This document shows, in pieces, positions 62,948 through 64,000 of a DNA stretch of 64,000 nucleotides. The stretch is taken from positions 1-64,000 of the forward strand of contig NZ_MWLK01000021.1 in assembly GCF_002198715.1 (NCBI RefSeq). The letters run 5' to 3'. Positions within the stretch are counted from its first letter, which is position 1. Every line of letters begins with the position of its first letter. Under the pieces are notes generated by a model. The model was not told the origin of the DNA, ran no database searches, and saw only the letters and a list, made by a program, of their open reading frames with translations. This DNA is from Rhodomicrobium sp. R_RK_3. Lineage in GTDB: Bacteria; Pseudomonadota; Alphaproteobacteria; Rhizobiales; Rhodomicrobiaceae. A program made the translations under genes and the position numbers.

Positions 62948-64000
62948 TCACGCGGCGTGATGGTCCGGCGGGGCGGCTTCGTTGCCGATCGCCCTGGTCT
63001 GCAAATCCCGGCGGCGGGTGGCCGGGCCGGTCCGCGTCGCCAGATAATTCGCGCGAATGCGGCGCAGGACGTAGTCGCGGTAATTGGTCTGGGCAAGCTG
63101 CCGCCAGGCATGTTCGCGCCCCTCCAGGGAGCGCCGGGCGCAGGCGGCCAGATGCTCCGTCACCGGCACGGCGGCCATGGCCGGGGTCATGAAATCATAG
63201 CCATAATGGCGCATGTGGTCCTGCGCCAGGGTCTCGATGATCTCGATCTCGTCCATGCTGAGCTGCGATTTGTATTTATCGATATTCGCCGGGATCGGGG
63301 CGAAGCCGTTGGAAACCCAGAGGTCCGAGCGGCAGGCCAGTTCGGAGGCTTCCTGCGACCGCGAAATATCGAGCATCCCAGGCAGGAATTCCAAATCGAG
63401 AAACTGGCAGATCGCCCGTAGCGTGTGTTCGGGTCCGGCGAGGAAATCCTCGTAACGGACGGTCAGGACCCGGGCGGGGTGCTGTTCGGCGAGCGTCCTC
63501 GCCAGACGGTGCGCCTCGTTCCAGGTCATGGCATTCAGCGTCGAGTCGAAATCGTGGATGATGGCGCGGTTCATCGAGGCCACCTGCGCGCGCGGATCGC
63601 GGACGACGTTGAGGAACAGCATGTCAGGAAACAAAGCCATCAGCTCCTCGGCGTAGCGGACGCTGTCGAGCGATTTATCCATGACGATGCCGGCCTGGTG
63701 GGTCTCGCCCGCGCGCAGCAGCAGCTCCCAGACGATCCGGTGCACGCTTCGCGGCTCGGCCTGGATCGCGTCGAAGATCTCCATGGGATCGAAGGTGATT
63801 CCCGGCCATTTGACGACGTTGTTGGCCTGCAGGCCGATTACGTCGGCGACGAGCTGAAAGTAGCTGCCGTCATCGGCGAGGTCGCCATAGAGCGGCAGCA
63901 GCGGCATAAAATCGACGATATGCAGCGGGTAGGGCGAATAGAAATCGGGGTTGACGTTGAGGCGGAGGCGCAGGGCGTGGCTGCCGCAGCGGCGGAGCGG
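62948..64000 (-). CDS. Sulfotransferase family protein (5' end outside window)
   Basis: At least 350 residues; the frame is open to the right window edge, so the true start lies beyond 64000. The PAPS-binding loop is just inside the edge as RCGSHALRLRLN. The core includes FLNVVRDPRAQVASMNR (the 3'-phosphate-binding R/S region) and VLTVRYEDFLAGPEHTL. Transfers a sulfuryl group from PAPS to a carbohydrate, lipid or protein acceptor. An ATG at 63907 falls inside the catalytic domain and is not the start. Confidence 0.88.
   Translation of the reverse strand, partial: PLRRCGSHALRLRLNVNPDFYSPYPLHIVDFMPLLPLYGDLADDGSYFQLVADVIGLQANNVVKWPGITFDPMEIFDAIQAEPRSVHRIVWELLLRAGETHQAGIVMDKSLDSVRYAEELMALFPDMLFLNVVRDPRAQVASMNRAIIHDFDSTLNAMTWNEAHRLARTLAEQHPARVLTVRYEDFLAGPEHTLRAICQFLDLEFLPGMLDISRSQEASELACRSDLWVSNGFAPIPANIDKYKSQLSMDEIEIIETLAQDHMRHYGYDFMTPAMAAVPVTEHLAACARRSLEGREHAWRQLAQTNYRDYVLRRIRANYLATRTGPATRRRDLQTRAIGNEAAPPDHHAA

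Overview
The window looks like chromosomal DNA of a high-GC alphaproteobacterium of the Hyphomicrobiales (Rhizobiales) type. The reasons are a complete rhizobial-style glycerol ABC-transport operon (glpR-D-S-T-P-Q-U-V then glpK), a UPF0262 plus low-molecular-weight-phosphatase pair, GGAAC-type promoters of the alphaproteobacterial general stress sigma factor EcfG, and Crp/Fnr, GntR-FCD and HWE/HisKA_2-type regulators. The genus cannot be fixed from the sequence. No phage, insertion sequence, integrase or CRISPR array was seen. Three or four families of short palindromic intergenic repeats are scattered through the window.

Layout. 0-10 kb: a stress membrane protein, a Crp/Fnr regulator, an SDR enzyme, a mismatch glycosylase, an alpha/beta hydrolase, an orphan histidine kinase, a very large STAND-type regulator and a GlxA-type AraC regulator. 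10-20 kb: small secreted Arg/Tyr/Gly-rich proteins, a SLOG plus transmembrane putative nucleotide-sensing effector, a GntR regulator, two adjacent pseudoenzyme-like proteins (a tyrosine-kinase-fold protein without Walker motifs and a polysaccharide-deacetylase-fold protein without its metal ligands), a DUF4389 protein, UspA and SerA. 20-32 kb: a CYTH phosphatase and the glycerol regulon, with palindromic sites in front of glpR. 32-41 kb: a membrane serine protease, a tandem dynamin-like GTPase pair with a Cys-rich partner, a CpaA-like prepilin peptidase, and a GMC oxidoreductase translationally coupled to a 44-residue ORF.

41-48 kb: an SDR, a globin, a GNAT-nitrilase fusion and a compact stress cluster. 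In that cluster six small genes (PRC-barrel, ElaB-like, DUF3008 and others) each have a GGAAC promoter, and the last encodes only 25 residues. It is followed by a methyltransferase and gloB. 48-64 kb: a NYN-LOTUS RNA-binding/nuclease protein, housekeeping genes (UPF0262, phosphatase, rnhA, thrB, ispH), a lipoprotein, a Na/Pi cotransporter, tRNA-Asn, a DUF2946 plus TonB-receptor pair suggestive of metal (copper) handling, a wrecked HAD phosphatase, a TauE/SafE transporter and a sulfotransferase cut off by the right edge.

How the parts work together: the glp operon imports glycerol, phosphorylates it and oxidises it to dihydroxyacetone phosphate. The 44.3-46.6 kb cluster is best read as one general-stress regulon unit, and the glycine-rich secreted protein at 15.3 kb shares its promoter type. 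The dynamin pair, the SLOG effector and the NYN-LOTUS protein are the loci most likely to hold undescribed biology.
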